DNA of 54,380 bases, taken from assembly GCA_046349875.1 (NCBI GenBank), contig JAXMBN010000036.1, positions 1 to 54,380 of the forward strand, given 5' to 3'. Made by a program: the position numbers and the translations under genes. Source of the DNA: JAXMBN01 sp046349875. Lineage in GTDB: Bacteria; Planctomycetota; Planctomycetia; Pirellulales; Pirellulaceae. Below the pieces are notes generated by a model, which was given only the letters and a program-made list of their open reading frames with translations, ran no database searches and was not told where the DNA came from. Positions 45,989 to 54,380 of the stretch are shown piece by piece (position 1 is the stretch's first letter; each line of letters opens with the position of its first letter).

Positions 45989-47001
45989 TTCTTCGATCCT
46001 TGCAAAACATCTTGCTCTTTTCCTGTATGGGATGGAGCCTTCTCGGTACCGGTTCGATAGCGTGGGGGCAATCGGGAACGGCTGCTCGTGAAGTGGGCGA
46101 AGTGATCATGAAGTCGCTGTCCAAGTACTTGAAGAGTTCCACCACCCGCGAGCTTGGGGCGGAACTTGCCGAGTATGGTGGGGAAGCGGCCGTCAAGCGA
46201 CTGGCTCAAAAGGCCATGTCCGAAGGTGGCGAAGAAGCTGTACAACGTATTGCAGTACAAGCCGGAAAGCATGGTCCAGAAACGATTCGAGCTTTGCAGC
46301 AGTCCGATGCGATCTTGCCAGTACTACGATCGCTCGATGAAATTCCAGAAGCATCGGTGGAAGCGGCTCTGAAACGCCTCGCAGCCAGTCAGGGTGATGA
46401 GCTTTCCAAGACGATCACTCAGTATGGAACCAAAGCGTTACAAACCGAGTTGGCGCATCCAGGTGTTGGAACCACCTTGGTCCGAAGTCTTGGCCAAGAT
46501 GGAATCGAACTTGGCGAGAAGTTGACTCGCGAAGAGGCTTTGCAGTTGGCAAGGTATGCGGATGAAATTGCCACCTTGCCATCTTCGCAGAAGTCGGGCA
46601 TCCTTTCGATGCTGCATCAAGATGCCAAGGGCATGGTGAACTTCATGGGACGGTTCATTGAAAAGAACCCAGGAAAGACATTGTTTGCTGCGAGTACGAC
46701 TACCATCATATTGGCTCAACCCGAACGCATTCTCGGAGGCGATGATATCGTACTGGATGCCAATGGTGTGCCGCACTTGGTGAGCAAGCCAGGGTTGATT
46801 GGTCGGACAGCAGAACAGGCGAGCCAATCGATCATCCGTCCGATCATGGTGTATCTCGCTCCGATTCTTGCCATCATGATTGCCGGATGGCTTGGGATCA
46901 AAGGTTGGTTCCTCTATCGATCGACGAAAGCAGCCGTTGGAAATCTCTCACGGAAGTCCAAGGCCTCGCGCGATAAAAACACGACGCGTTCCGCAGATTA
47001 G
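45985..47001 (+). CDS. Unknown exported helical protein with C-terminal membrane anchor
   Basis: Protein of 338 residues from ATG 45985, which overlaps the previous stop. A signal peptide (NILLFSCMGWSLLGTGSIAWG) is followed by helical, repeat-like segments (LSKYLKSSTTRELGAELAEYG; VKRLAQKAMSEGGEEAVQRIA; VEAALKRLAASQGDELSKTI) and a C-terminal membrane helix (IMVYLAPILAIMIAGWLGIKGWFLY) with a basic tail. I recognise no domain. Its coupling to the glycine-zipper gene suggests that the two form one membrane complex. Confidence 0.8.
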   Translation: MILRSLQNILLFSCMGWSLLGTGSIAWGQSGTAAREVGEVIMKSLSKYLKSSTTRELGAELAEYGGEAAVKRLAQKAMSEGGEEAVQRIAVQAGKHGPETIRALQQSDAILPVLRSLDEIPEASVEAALKRLAASQGDELSKTITQYGTKALQTELAHPGVGTTLVRSLGQDGIELGEKLTREEALQLARYADEIATLPSSQKSGILSMLHQDAKGMVNFMGRFIEKNPGKTLFAASTTTIILAQPERILGGDDIVLDANGVPHLVSKPGLIGRTAEQASQSIIRPIMVYLAPILAIMIAGWLGIKGWFLYRSTKAAVGNLSRKSKASRDKNTTRSAD

Positions 47002-47010
47002 GTTCAACGA

Positions 47011-48048
47011 ATGGATTTTGTTGCGATTGACTTTGAAACAGCGAACCACCGGTCCGATAGCGCATGCCAGTTGGCGGTCGTGCAGGTGGAAGGTGGTCAA
47101 ATCGTCGGCGAGAAATCGTGGTTGATTCGCCCTCGACGATTTTACTTTTCACCCCAATGCGTTGCGGTGCACGGGATATTACCCGAACACGTTCAAGATC
47201 AGCCGGAATGGGATCAGTTGTGGACCGAGATTCATTCCATGATCGAAGGACGGATTGTGGTGGCCCACAATGCAGGCTTTGATCTCCGCGTGCTCAATGC
47301 AACGCTCTTGGCTTACGATCTTGTTTGTCCCGAACTTGAGTACTCATGCACGCGATTGATCGCTCGCCGCGCATGGCCCGGTAGGTCTGGATACGGTCTC
47401 AAACCCACCGCCGATGCGCTCGGACTTTCATTCCGTCACCACGATGCTTTGGAAGATGCACGAGTCTGCGCCATCATTGCCATGGAGGCCGCCAAGCATC
47501 ATCAATCGACATCGTTTGATGGTTTGGAAGAAAAACTCTCAATTACTCGAGGAAGGTTGCGCTATGGCGTGATGACCGGTCCGCGATGCATAAAACGTTC
47601 GCGTTCGCGAACACCAACATTATTTGAAGACGGGCCAAGTTCGCGGAACTTTCGCCGCGACGGTTGGCCGGAATCCTCCGAAGCTTCCAAGCGAAGAAGG
47701 CAATCCACCGAAGCCATTGTGCAAAGTGCCGTCGGTTCCATGCCACTTAAGAACAAAGGGGTCGTCCTCAATGGAAGTCTAATGGGATTGGCCCGAGAAG
47801 ACGCTGTTCTGTTTCTAGAACGATTGGGGGCTAAGGTTCAATCGCAGATCAATCTCGAGACGCACTACTTGATCATTGGGCATACGGTGGATGGGTCTGA
47901 TCAGCAACCGTTCTTGATTCCCGAACGCGATGCGGAAGTGCAGGAACGGCGATCGCAAGGTCAGCCCATTCGCATCCTGACGCAACGTCAGCTATTGGCT
48001 CTCCTTCCCGGCGGCCTCGAAATCGCACGCAGCATCGCGGAACGCTGA
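47011..48048 (+). CDS. DEDDh 3'-5' exonuclease with C-terminal BRCT domain
   Basis: Protein of 345 residues. Residues 1-175 form a DnaQ/RNase-T-like exonuclease: AIDFETAN with D7 and E9 (Exo I), HNAGFDLRVLN with D91 (Exo II), and HHDALEDARV with H144 and D149 (Exo III, DEDDh type). After a basic linker (about 190-245), residues about 250-335 resemble a BRCT domain (KGVVLNGSLMGLAREDAVLFLERLGAKVQ; THYLIIG). Such proteins are DNA polymerase III epsilon-like repair or degradation nucleases. It starts nine bases after the second membrane gene, last in the operon. The stop overlaps the first heptamer of the array at 48044. Confidence 0.9.
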   Translation: MDFVAIDFETANHRSDSACQLAVVQVEGGQIVGEKSWLIRPRRFYFSPQCVAVHGILPEHVQDQPEWDQLWTEIHSMIEGRIVVAHNAGFDLRVLNATLLAYDLVCPELEYSCTRLIARRAWPGRSGYGLKPTADALGLSFRHHDALEDARVCAIIAMEAAKHHQSTSFDGLEEKLSITRGRLRYGVMTGPRCIKRSRSRTPTLFEDGPSSRNFRRDGWPESSEASKRRRQSTEAIVQSAVGSMPLKNKGVVLNGSLMGLAREDAVLFLERLGAKVQSQINLETHYLIIGHTVDGSDQQPFLIPERDAEVQERRSQGQPIRILTQRQLLALLPGGLEIARSIAER

Positions 48049-48088
48049 GAGCTGAGAGCCTCTAGCCTCTAGCCTCTAGCCTCTAGCC
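48044..48088. repeat. Intergenic heptamer array (gctgaga / tctagcc)
   Basis: gctgaga x2 (48044-48057), gcc, then tctagcc x4 (48061-48088), between the convergent exonuclease and alpha-2-macroglobulin genes. Tctagcc is the reverse complement of ggctaga at 22187-22214, and gctgaga that of tctcagc at 22323-22350. Confidence 0.95.
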
Positions 48089-48092
48089 TCTC

Positions 48093-51000
48093 CTAATCCA
48101 CCGTCTTGATATCGAAGTCGGTGGAATTTCCAACGAGCTCAGGAGCATACATGCCGGTGATGACGCTTGGCAATGCGGTAAAGGTTCCTGGTGCTTCGGC
48201 GCGGAGTCGATATCGAATGGAGTGCTTTCCTTGCGGCAATACTCGCAAGAAGAACCCAACCTTCTGCTCTCGGAACTCGCGGTAGATGCTCAAGCCGCCA
48301 TCGAAGGTGTAACCGCTGAGGAAATCGATTGGTTCGAGGGTCGCAGGCTTGTTATCTTCGACCATGATGTATTCATAATCGTTCTTGCTTTCGACGATCA
48401 ATTCAACCTCGACCATCGAACCGCTCTTTACTTCTGAAAGATCTTCGATCTTGGTGCGATCGAAACCAAGACGTTGTTTGTTGAGAATTTGCCCGCGATC
48501 ACCCGCCAGTGTTTGCGATTTAGCTTGAGGCGTTAGGAGGTAGTAGGTTCGTTCCACCTTGACCTCTAGTCCCGCAGCGGCAATTTCTTCCTCGAGCGTG
48601 AAGTTGGTGGAATAAGCATTCCAGTACAACGGCCCATCCCCTTTCTTTCGAATCTCCAAACGATGTTCACCCGAAGGGATTGCTTTGCCGAACAAGCGAA
48701 TCGTGTTGTCGGTCAAGAATAAGGTTTCGGGAGTGAATTCGATGCTTCCTAGTTTGGCCCCATCGAGATACACCTCGGCACCCACCGAACCGGCGATTTC
48801 ACCGCTAGCGCGGATGTAGTCGGCGAAGGCCTCGATCACATAGGCAGAATCGCGAGTGCTATTCCAATAGGTCGCGTGCTTGCGATTGTTGAGCAAGTAC
48901 TTAACGATGCGCGGCGCTGTTGCTCCTCTGGGGTCCAGCTTGGAAAGCAATTTAAGATACGTTGCATTGGCTTCGATATCGCTTCCATACCAGTACCACC
49001 AAGAGGCTTCGTTTCGTAGGTGAGCGGTCTCGTTCTCTTGATCTTCGACGAGATACTGCTCGATATTGCGCCGTAGCATCTGCGTTTGTTCGACGTTGCC
49101 GGCGTGATGCGTACCGATGGCGATTAACGTCATTCCATAGACGCCTTGACTTTGCCTTTTGTTGTAAAGTTGCTTCTGCATTTCAGCATTGACTTTTCCA
49201 GATTCAGCCAGGATGGAGAAGACCAATGCATCCAGTTGATCGGGCTGTGACTTGCTGGGCCCTGAATTTTCTTTCTCGAAATTCTTGAGCCACTGCAGTT
49301 GTTCGGCTTGGTAGTTTTCAAGCCACTGGAGGCCCCTCTCGAGAACGCCGGGGACGATGGGCATGTCGTTGTGTTGTGCTGCCATCAGGCCTCGAACCAC
49401 AGTCGCGGTCGTATGAGGCCAACTATGTTCTTGGGCACCACTGAACCATCCCCAACCCCCATCGGAACACTGCATGTCGGTCAGGCGACGTAGGCCGCTG
49501 TCGACCATGGCTTGAACCTCGTCGGCATCGAAAACGGGATTTCGACCAAAACGTTTCCACTGGGATTTTCGTTGCGTTGCATCGCCAAGCTCCTGCGCGT
49601 TGAGATTGTTGCGATGCTCGGCCACCTTTTTAAGGTCTATACGGAGATCTTGAAGTACCTTTTGCGTGATCACCGTTGGTACAAAGCGATTCAACGTTTG
49701 CTCGGTACATCCATACGGATAGTCGACCATGTAGGGCAGGGCATCCACCATCGCCATCGCCAGCGATGGAGAGACGCGAAGTGTGAACACCGATTGTTCT
49801 TCACGACGAGCCTCGGGGATGCGGAACGTGGCGGTGCCCAAGTTTTGGTTGGGACGAATCGTTCCGGCGAGACTATCGGTCTTGAGAATTCCATTAACGA
49901 CGATGGGAATCTTGAGTTCCATCGCATCCGACTCTTTGGCAGACTTGGCGATCGTTCGGAGTTTGGCTTCTCCTTCGGCAATGGCGATGCAGCGCCAATC
50001 GATTCGCTTTTGCTCTTTCGCGCCGATCGTCATCGTTTGCGTTGCCGCTTCTCCTGCCTTCAACTTCAGATTGAGCTCACCATCGATCTGCAGTTGGACT
50101 TGGACCTCGACTGCTTCTGCAAAATCATTGTTGACTAACGTGGAGACAACGCACTCATCGCGTTCGACGAGGAATCGAGGCGCTTGAAGACGAGCCATCA
50201 GGTTCTTGCGAGTCTTGACCTCGATCGAATCCGAACCCACGCGTGTCCGATCTCCCATCGACCACGTTCGAATCTTCCAGCTCGTAAGGCTCTCCGGCAT
50301 CTTAAACGATCTGGTTGCTCGACCTTGGGCGTCGGTCTCTAAGAGCCCAACCCACAGAGCCGTATCGGCAAAATCTTTGCGAACGGAAGGTTCGGGCATC
50401 GCTTGAGCCGCATTCGCATCGGGCGTTGCTAATGACTCACTCAACATATTCATACCCTTGGCCATGGCTCCACCCATTCCTCCCATGGCTCCTTCGGCCG
50501 CCATCGCAGGTGCTGGCATGGCCATATCAGCAGCCATTCCTTCCATGCCACCAGGACCGCCTCCTCGCATCATGCGAACAGCACCCCCTTTACTGAGAAA
50601 GACCTGGTTGGGATCGGAGACGTCACGTCCAAAGATGCCCAGGGGACTCCATGCTGTGACTTTATGGATGGTGATGGGATAGGTATCGGCCGTCAGATTG
50701 TCGGCCATCTGCGCCACGTAGTGCCGACGCCACTTCCAAAAGAACTCGCGAATATCCGAGGGAGCGATCCCGCCACAGATCGCATCGATCGATCGATCGT
50801 AGATGGCGATCACGGTAGAGGCTTCGACGGGTTTGCCCTGGGGATCCTTGACTTCGATATTCACTTTGGCTTCTTGGCTAGGCAAATATTCTTTCTGGTC
50901 GAGTGAGGCTTTGACTTCGAGCACACGATTCTCGGGCGGAACAATAATTTCTTTGGATGCTGTATGGACATCACAATCGTAAACCGTAACCGCTTCGATG

Positions 51001-54000
51001 AAGAAGTTAGGCTGATCCCCTTTCTCAACCGGAATCTCGACGATGGTTGATTTGCCTTTGAGCCGGATCGCTTGTGGAGCTGGATAAACACCATTGGCCG
51101 GGCGCACGAACAATAAAACGTGGGCATCCTCGTGGTCGGCATTGATTTGAAGTTGAATCTTCTCTCCAGGCTGATAATCGGCCTTGTCTGTGATCAACTC
51201 GATCTTGTTGAAGCGGAACTGTGCATCGGTCGCTCGATCACCATGGACCGTGAAGATGAAGGCACCTTCGACCTCATGCTGAGCCTCATCGGTCAACACC
51301 AGCCTCAATCGATACTGTCCTCCTTCGCCCGCCTGGAGGGCATGGTTGATAAGTCCATCTGCATCGGTGGTGGCGTCCCAACTTTGAACGAGTTTTTCTT
51401 GGGGCTCTTTCTTGTCGTTGTACTGGATACGAAGAAGCTCGATCCTTCCCTTGCCTGCCACTGGGCTACCGCTCGGAGTTTTGGCTTGGAAGTGAGCCAT
51501 AATCTTGTTGCCCGTTCGATAGAATCCGCGATCGAGCCATGTGTAGATTTTGAAGGGATTGCGAGCGGCGATCACTTGCCCTGATGCGTCGATCGTTCGA
51601 CGCGATGCATCTCGGACCTCGACGGTGATCGAATAGCGGTGATCTTGTTTCCCCTGAAGCGCTTTGGCAATCGCTGTGTCGATTTCGATTTTGGCTTCGC
51701 CGCTGGCGTCGAGTTTAACTTGCTTTTCAAGAACCAGCTCGGGAGGCTCATAATTGCCGCCACCGATCCACCAAGGCAACGGGCGAACACACCCTACCCA
51801 GCGTCCCCATCCGGGATACCAAGAATAATCATAAGCCTGCCACCAATACCCTGGGCCATAGCACCAGTCGTATGGGAATACAGGATAGTAGGTGTCCTGA
51901 TAGGCCGTTCGTTGAACGCGAATCGTGGCGGTGGCATCGGTGACTGGCGATCCAAAATAGTACTTGGCTCGAATGGTTGAACGGATCGTCTCACCCAGCG
52001 CAACGGGCTTGTCGGGTGCAATGACATCCACTTCAAATTCGGGCTTTCGATACTCTTCCACGCGGAACTGTAGAGGGCACTCGATCCATTGATCCTGATC
52101 TGCAAGGACCTGAACGTGATACAGTCCCAACGTCGATTTCTTCGTTGTTTCAAAGTCGAGTTCGATTCCGCCAAACTTGTCGGTGGTAATCGACTTTTCC
52201 AGTGCGACGGTTCCTTGCGAATCTGCCACGCGAATTTTGAAGGCTTGCGATGGCAAAGGTGTGCTCGCCACATCGGGGGCATAGGCCGCTCTTGCAATCC
52301 AAAGTTTGAGATGTGCCTTGTCCCCAGGTTTATAAACCGGGCGATCGGAGACACCATAAGCCTTGAGCTGATTCCATTGTTCAAAATGGCGACTCATAAG
52401 GCCGACCCATTCGGTGCCTAAAGTCGCCAGTTTTCCTTTGCCATCACGAGCAATCACCATCCACTGGTAAGTCGTTTGTTCTTGTTCAGGCGATAGAAGG
52501 AGTTGACCTTGGTTGTCCGTTTTCTTGGAAAAGTTCGTGGTGTTCCAAACCTTTTGGCCTCGTTGATTGCCGTTATTGTTGTTGTGACGAATACCAAAGA
52601 ACTCGACATTCCAACCGGCCTGAGGGAGACCGTGCTTGGCATCGGCCACATAGTAAAGGTGTTTTTGGTCGAGTGGCTTACGGAGAATAGCCGTATCCTG
52701 AATCCAAACCAAGCATCGGGCCACATTGGACGACGATCCATCGAACCGTAGCGTTACGACATAGAGGCCGGCTTCTTGAAGCGGGGTCTTCAAAGTGATG
52801 CGACGATCCCAGTGATTCTCACGTGGTTCGAGCTTTTCAGTCCAACTGGCGACATGATTGGAAGCATACTTACCCGGTTTGATGTCATCGAACAGGCTGT
52901 AAGGAAATCGAATATCGGGAACTCCTTTATTGGGATTGCCATCGAACCCCTGATTCGAGCCGATGGTGACGGTTTGATAGTAGCTCTTGGTAGCCGCAAT
53001 GACCGCTTCAAGATCGACGCGATGGGCTTGTAGATTGGCAACCTTCCCATTGCGGAAGACAAGTCCCAGCGTCGCGGGCGAGCCCGCTAGTTGAGTCGGT
53101 ACCGGATCGAAGGCTCCTCGGGGTTCTTCGATACTGGCGATCAATTGAATTTTCGATTGATTCTTATTGCCAAATTTTTGCAAAGATGTTTTGAGTTCTT
53201 CCAAGGCTTTGGGGTATTGGCGGCGATTCAAGTGGATCTGCGACAATTCCCACAGGGCACTTTCGGCGATGGTCGCATCATTCGATCGCGCCAATTCTTG
53301 GAAGATACGAATGGGATTGAATTCGGCATCCAGGGTGAAACGCTGAATACCTGAGGCAAGTTTGGCGATGGCTTCGTCATCGCTTAGCGTGTGAATCGCG
53401 AAGACGGCATTTTTCTTGTCGTCTTGGTCCTCGTCGTTTTGTGCGTTGAGGAACCAACGGCTTTCAACCAACGTGTCTACGGAAAACTGCGAGTTGAGAA
53501 AGCGCGCCCAGTCGAGTCTCGATTGCAAACCAATGGCAGCGTTCATCTCCTTGGATTGCTCTAATGCCCAGCGATAGCGTTCACCATCGGACGAGGCATC
53601 AGCCCATGTTTTGGGTAAGGGATAGAGGATGGGCTTGCCGCTTTCATCGACCGGAGCAAATCGAGTTGGATGCGAGGAAGGTGCTTCCAGATCAGCGTAA
53701 TCGATCGCTCCTTCGAGGTTGGTCTTTTCTTGAAGCAGCCACGCATGTCGCGCTTGGCGAATGTGCATGAGAGTCGATGCGAGCCGAGCATAATACTTGG
53801 CCACTTCGGGACTGGCAGGTTCCTTTTCCACTTGGGTTAAGCCACGTGCCAGCCACTGCAATGCCTGCTGCCGATCCTGCTCTTGGCGATTCACATACAT
53901 GCCTGTGATGTCGCCACGTTGAGGTGCTCGCGTGAAGGTTTTGCCTTGGACTACCCCTTGATGCGGAATCGACGAGATTCGTGTGGCTGCTTGCTCCGCT

Positions 54001-54302
54001 ACTTGCCAATGATCGCCATGGACCTTCATTGCGAGATGCAATACGCCGTCGGCTTCGCTAAACAGTCGCAATCGCTGCATGCACACAAAGGCGTTTTCAA
54101 GATCTTTCGCGACTACCGGACCCGATTGCGAAGGGATCGCCAACAACTTCTTGTAAAGGTCGAAGGCCTCTTTGAAGTTTCCTTCCTGCTGAAGGCGTTC
54201 GGCATCACGACGCATCGCAGTGGGGTCAGGATTTTGTGAGATAGCAATGCCTCCGAGGAAAAGGAGAAAACATGCGGCCAGGATCTTGGCAAGCCTTTGC
54301 AT
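48093..54302 (-). CDS. Bacterial alpha-2-macroglobulin family protein
   Basis: Protein of 2069 residues, longer than the usual 1500-1900. It has a signal peptide (ILAACFLLFLGGIAIS) and an N-terminal helical TPR-like region (about 30-430). MG domains follow, including an MG2-type segment YGVSDRPVYKPGDKAHLKLWI. An insertion near residues 800-855 is very rich in Trp, Tyr and Gly. A Met/Gly/Ala-rich loop lies near residues 1240-1290, before FADTALWVGLLETDAQGRA, the start of the A2M domain. PYGCTEQTLNRFVP gives a CxEQ thioester with C1532, then the helical thioester domain with GGWGWFSG and final MG domains. These proteins trap proteases in the periplasm. No PBP1C gene, the usual partner, lies beside it. 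Likely monocistronic. Confidence 0.92.
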   Translation of the reverse strand: MQRLAKILAACFLLFLGGIAISQNPDPTAMRRDAERLQQEGNFKEAFDLYKKLLAIPSQSGPVVAKDLENAFVCMQRLRLFSEADGVLHLAMKVHGDHWQVAEQAATRISSIPHQGVVQGKTFTRAPQRGDITGMYVNRQEQDRQQALQWLARGLTQVEKEPASPEVAKYYARLASTLMHIRQARHAWLLQEKTNLEGAIDYADLEAPSSHPTRFAPVDESGKPILYPLPKTWADASSDGERYRWALEQSKEMNAAIGLQSRLDWARFLNSQFSVDTLVESRWFLNAQNDEDQDDKKNAVFAIHTLSDDEAIAKLASGIQRFTLDAEFNPIRIFQELARSNDATIAESALWELSQIHLNRRQYPKALEELKTSLQKFGNKNQSKIQLIASIEEPRGAFDPVPTQLAGSPATLGLVFRNGKVANLQAHRVDLEAVIAATKSYYQTVTIGSNQGFDGNPNKGVPDIRFPYSLFDDIKPGKYASNHVASWTEKLEPRENHWDRRITLKTPLQEAGLYVVTLRFDGSSSNVARCLVWIQDTAILRKPLDQKHLYYVADAKHGLPQAGWNVEFFGIRHNNNNGNQRGQKVWNTTNFSKKTDNQGQLLLSPEQEQTTYQWMVIARDGKGKLATLGTEWVGLMSRHFEQWNQLKAYGVSDRPVYKPGDKAHLKLWIARAAYAPDVASTPLPSQAFKIRVADSQGTVALEKSITTDKFGGIELDFETTKKSTLGLYHVQVLADQDQWIECPLQFRVEEYRKPEFEVDVIAPDKPVALGETIRSTIRAKYYFGSPVTDATATIRVQRTAYQDTYYPVFPYDWCYGPGYWWQAYDYSWYPGWGRWVGCVRPLPWWIGGGNYEPPELVLEKQVKLDASGEAKIEIDTAIAKALQGKQDHRYSITVEVRDASRRTIDASGQVIAARNPFKIYTWLDRGFYRTGNKIMAHFQAKTPSGSPVAGKGRIELLRIQYNDKKEPQEKLVQSWDATTDADGLINHALQAGEGGQYRLRLVLTDEAQHEVEGAFIFTVHGDRATDAQFRFNKIELITDKADYQPGEKIQLQINADHEDAHVLLFVRPANGVYPAPQAIRLKGKSTIVEIPVEKGDQPNFFIEAVTVYDCDVHTASKEIIVPPENRVLEVKASLDQKEYLPSQEAKVNIEVKDPQGKPVEASTVIAIYDRSIDAICGGIAPSDIREFFWKWRRHYVAQMADNLTADTYPITIHKVTAWSPLGIFGRDVSDPNQVFLSKGGAVRMMRGGGPGGMEGMAADMAMPAPAMAAEGAMGGMGGAMAKGMNMLSESLATPDANAAQAMPEPSVRKDFADTALWVGLLETDAQGRATRSFKMPESLTSWKIRTWSMGDRTRVGSDSIEVKTRKNLMARLQAPRFLVERDECVVSTLVNNDFAEAVEVQVQLQIDGELNLKLKAGEAATQTMTIGAKEQKRIDWRCIAIAEGEAKLRTIAKSAKESDAMELKIPIVVNGILKTDSLAGTIRPNQNLGTATFRIPEARREEQSVFTLRVSPSLAMAMVDALPYMVDYPYGCTEQTLNRFVPTVITQKVLQDLRIDLKKVAEHRNNLNAQELGDATQRKSQWKRFGRNPVFDADEVQAMVDSGLRRLTDMQCSDGGWGWFSGAQEHSWPHTTATVVRGLMAAQHNDMPIVPGVLERGLQWLENYQAEQLQWLKNFEKENSGPSKSQPDQLDALVFSILAESGKVNAEMQKQLYNKRQSQGVYGMTLIAIGTHHAGNVEQTQMLRRNIEQYLVEDQENETAHLRNEASWWYWYGSDIEANATYLKLLSKLDPRGATAPRIVKYLLNNRKHATYWNSTRDSAYVIEAFADYIRASGEIAGSVGAEVYLDGAKLGSIEFTPETLFLTDNTIRLFGKAIPSGEHRLEIRKKGDGPLYWNAYSTNFTLEEEIAAAGLEVKVERTYYLLTPQAKSQTLAGDRGQILNKQRLGFDRTKIEDLSEVKSGSMVEVELIVESKNDYEYIMVEDNKPATLEPIDFLSGYTFDGGLSIYREFREQKVGFFLRVLPQGKHSIRYRLRAEAPGTFTALPSVITGMYAPELVGNSTDFDIKTVD

Positions 54303-54380
54303 GATAACGCTCTTGTGGATATGGGTTCGATCCCAAGCATGGGAGAATCAAAATGCCATCATTCGGTTCGTCGCTGGTAT

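Overview
The window looks like a piece of a planctomycete chromosome, most likely order Pirellulales. The call rests on gene content: a DUF1559 prepilin-like protein, a Tat-exported DUF1501 protein, giant PQQ-type beta-propeller proteins, a kelch protein of planctomycete type, bacterial alpha-2-macroglobulin, many secreted or lipid-anchored proteins of unknown function, moderate GC, and loosely packed genes on both strands. I see no rRNA, tRNA, CRISPR array, transposase or phage gene.

Left part (1-10 kb): a DUF1648 membrane protein; a CobW-type G3E GTPase followed by a Tat-exported PhnD-like binding protein, facing an ArsR-type regulator; a minus-strand operon of DUF1559 protein, small carboxypeptidase-regulatory-like lipoprotein and DUF4198-kelch protein; a glycerophosphodiesterase fused to a papain-like domain; an EF-hand protein; and an intradiol dioxygenase. 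Five of these genes are broken by single-base indels, mostly in short homopolymers, while almost every gene from 10 kb onward is open. This points to local sequence error or, less likely, local gene decay.

Middle (10-31 kb): a 1453-residue PQQ-propeller protein with an internal methyltransferase-like segment, overlapping a small membrane protein; a NamZ-type (DUF1343) cell-wall hydrolase with a methyltransferase; gapA with a good promoter and terminator; a DUF486 membrane protein behind an 856-residue unknown membrane-anchored protein; a secreted FAD oxidoreductase flanked by beta-rich domains; an APC amino-acid permease; and sucA-sucB for the 2-oxoglutarate dehydrogenase complex (no E3 gene nearby).

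Right part (31-54 kb): two divergent Cys-rich lipoproteins; a GT-C-like membrane protein; a secreted HEITH protein; a coupled minus-strand operon DUF1501 / NAD(P)-FAD oxidoreductase / TMTC-like TPR membrane protein; a tight plus-strand operon SMP-30 lactonase-like / DUF3253 / two unknown membrane proteins / DEDDh exonuclease with BRCT; and a 2069-residue alpha-2-macroglobulin with a CTEQ thioester motif.

Three intergenic regions (22.1-22.4, 36.7 and 48.05 kb) carry related arrays of heptamers (gtagaga, ggctaga/tctagcc, ctagtct, ctagcca, gctgaga), one of which could fold into a long hairpin. The best candidates for something undescribed are the CobW/Tat-PhnD/ArsR module, the five-gene operon with the exonuclease, and the heptamer family.
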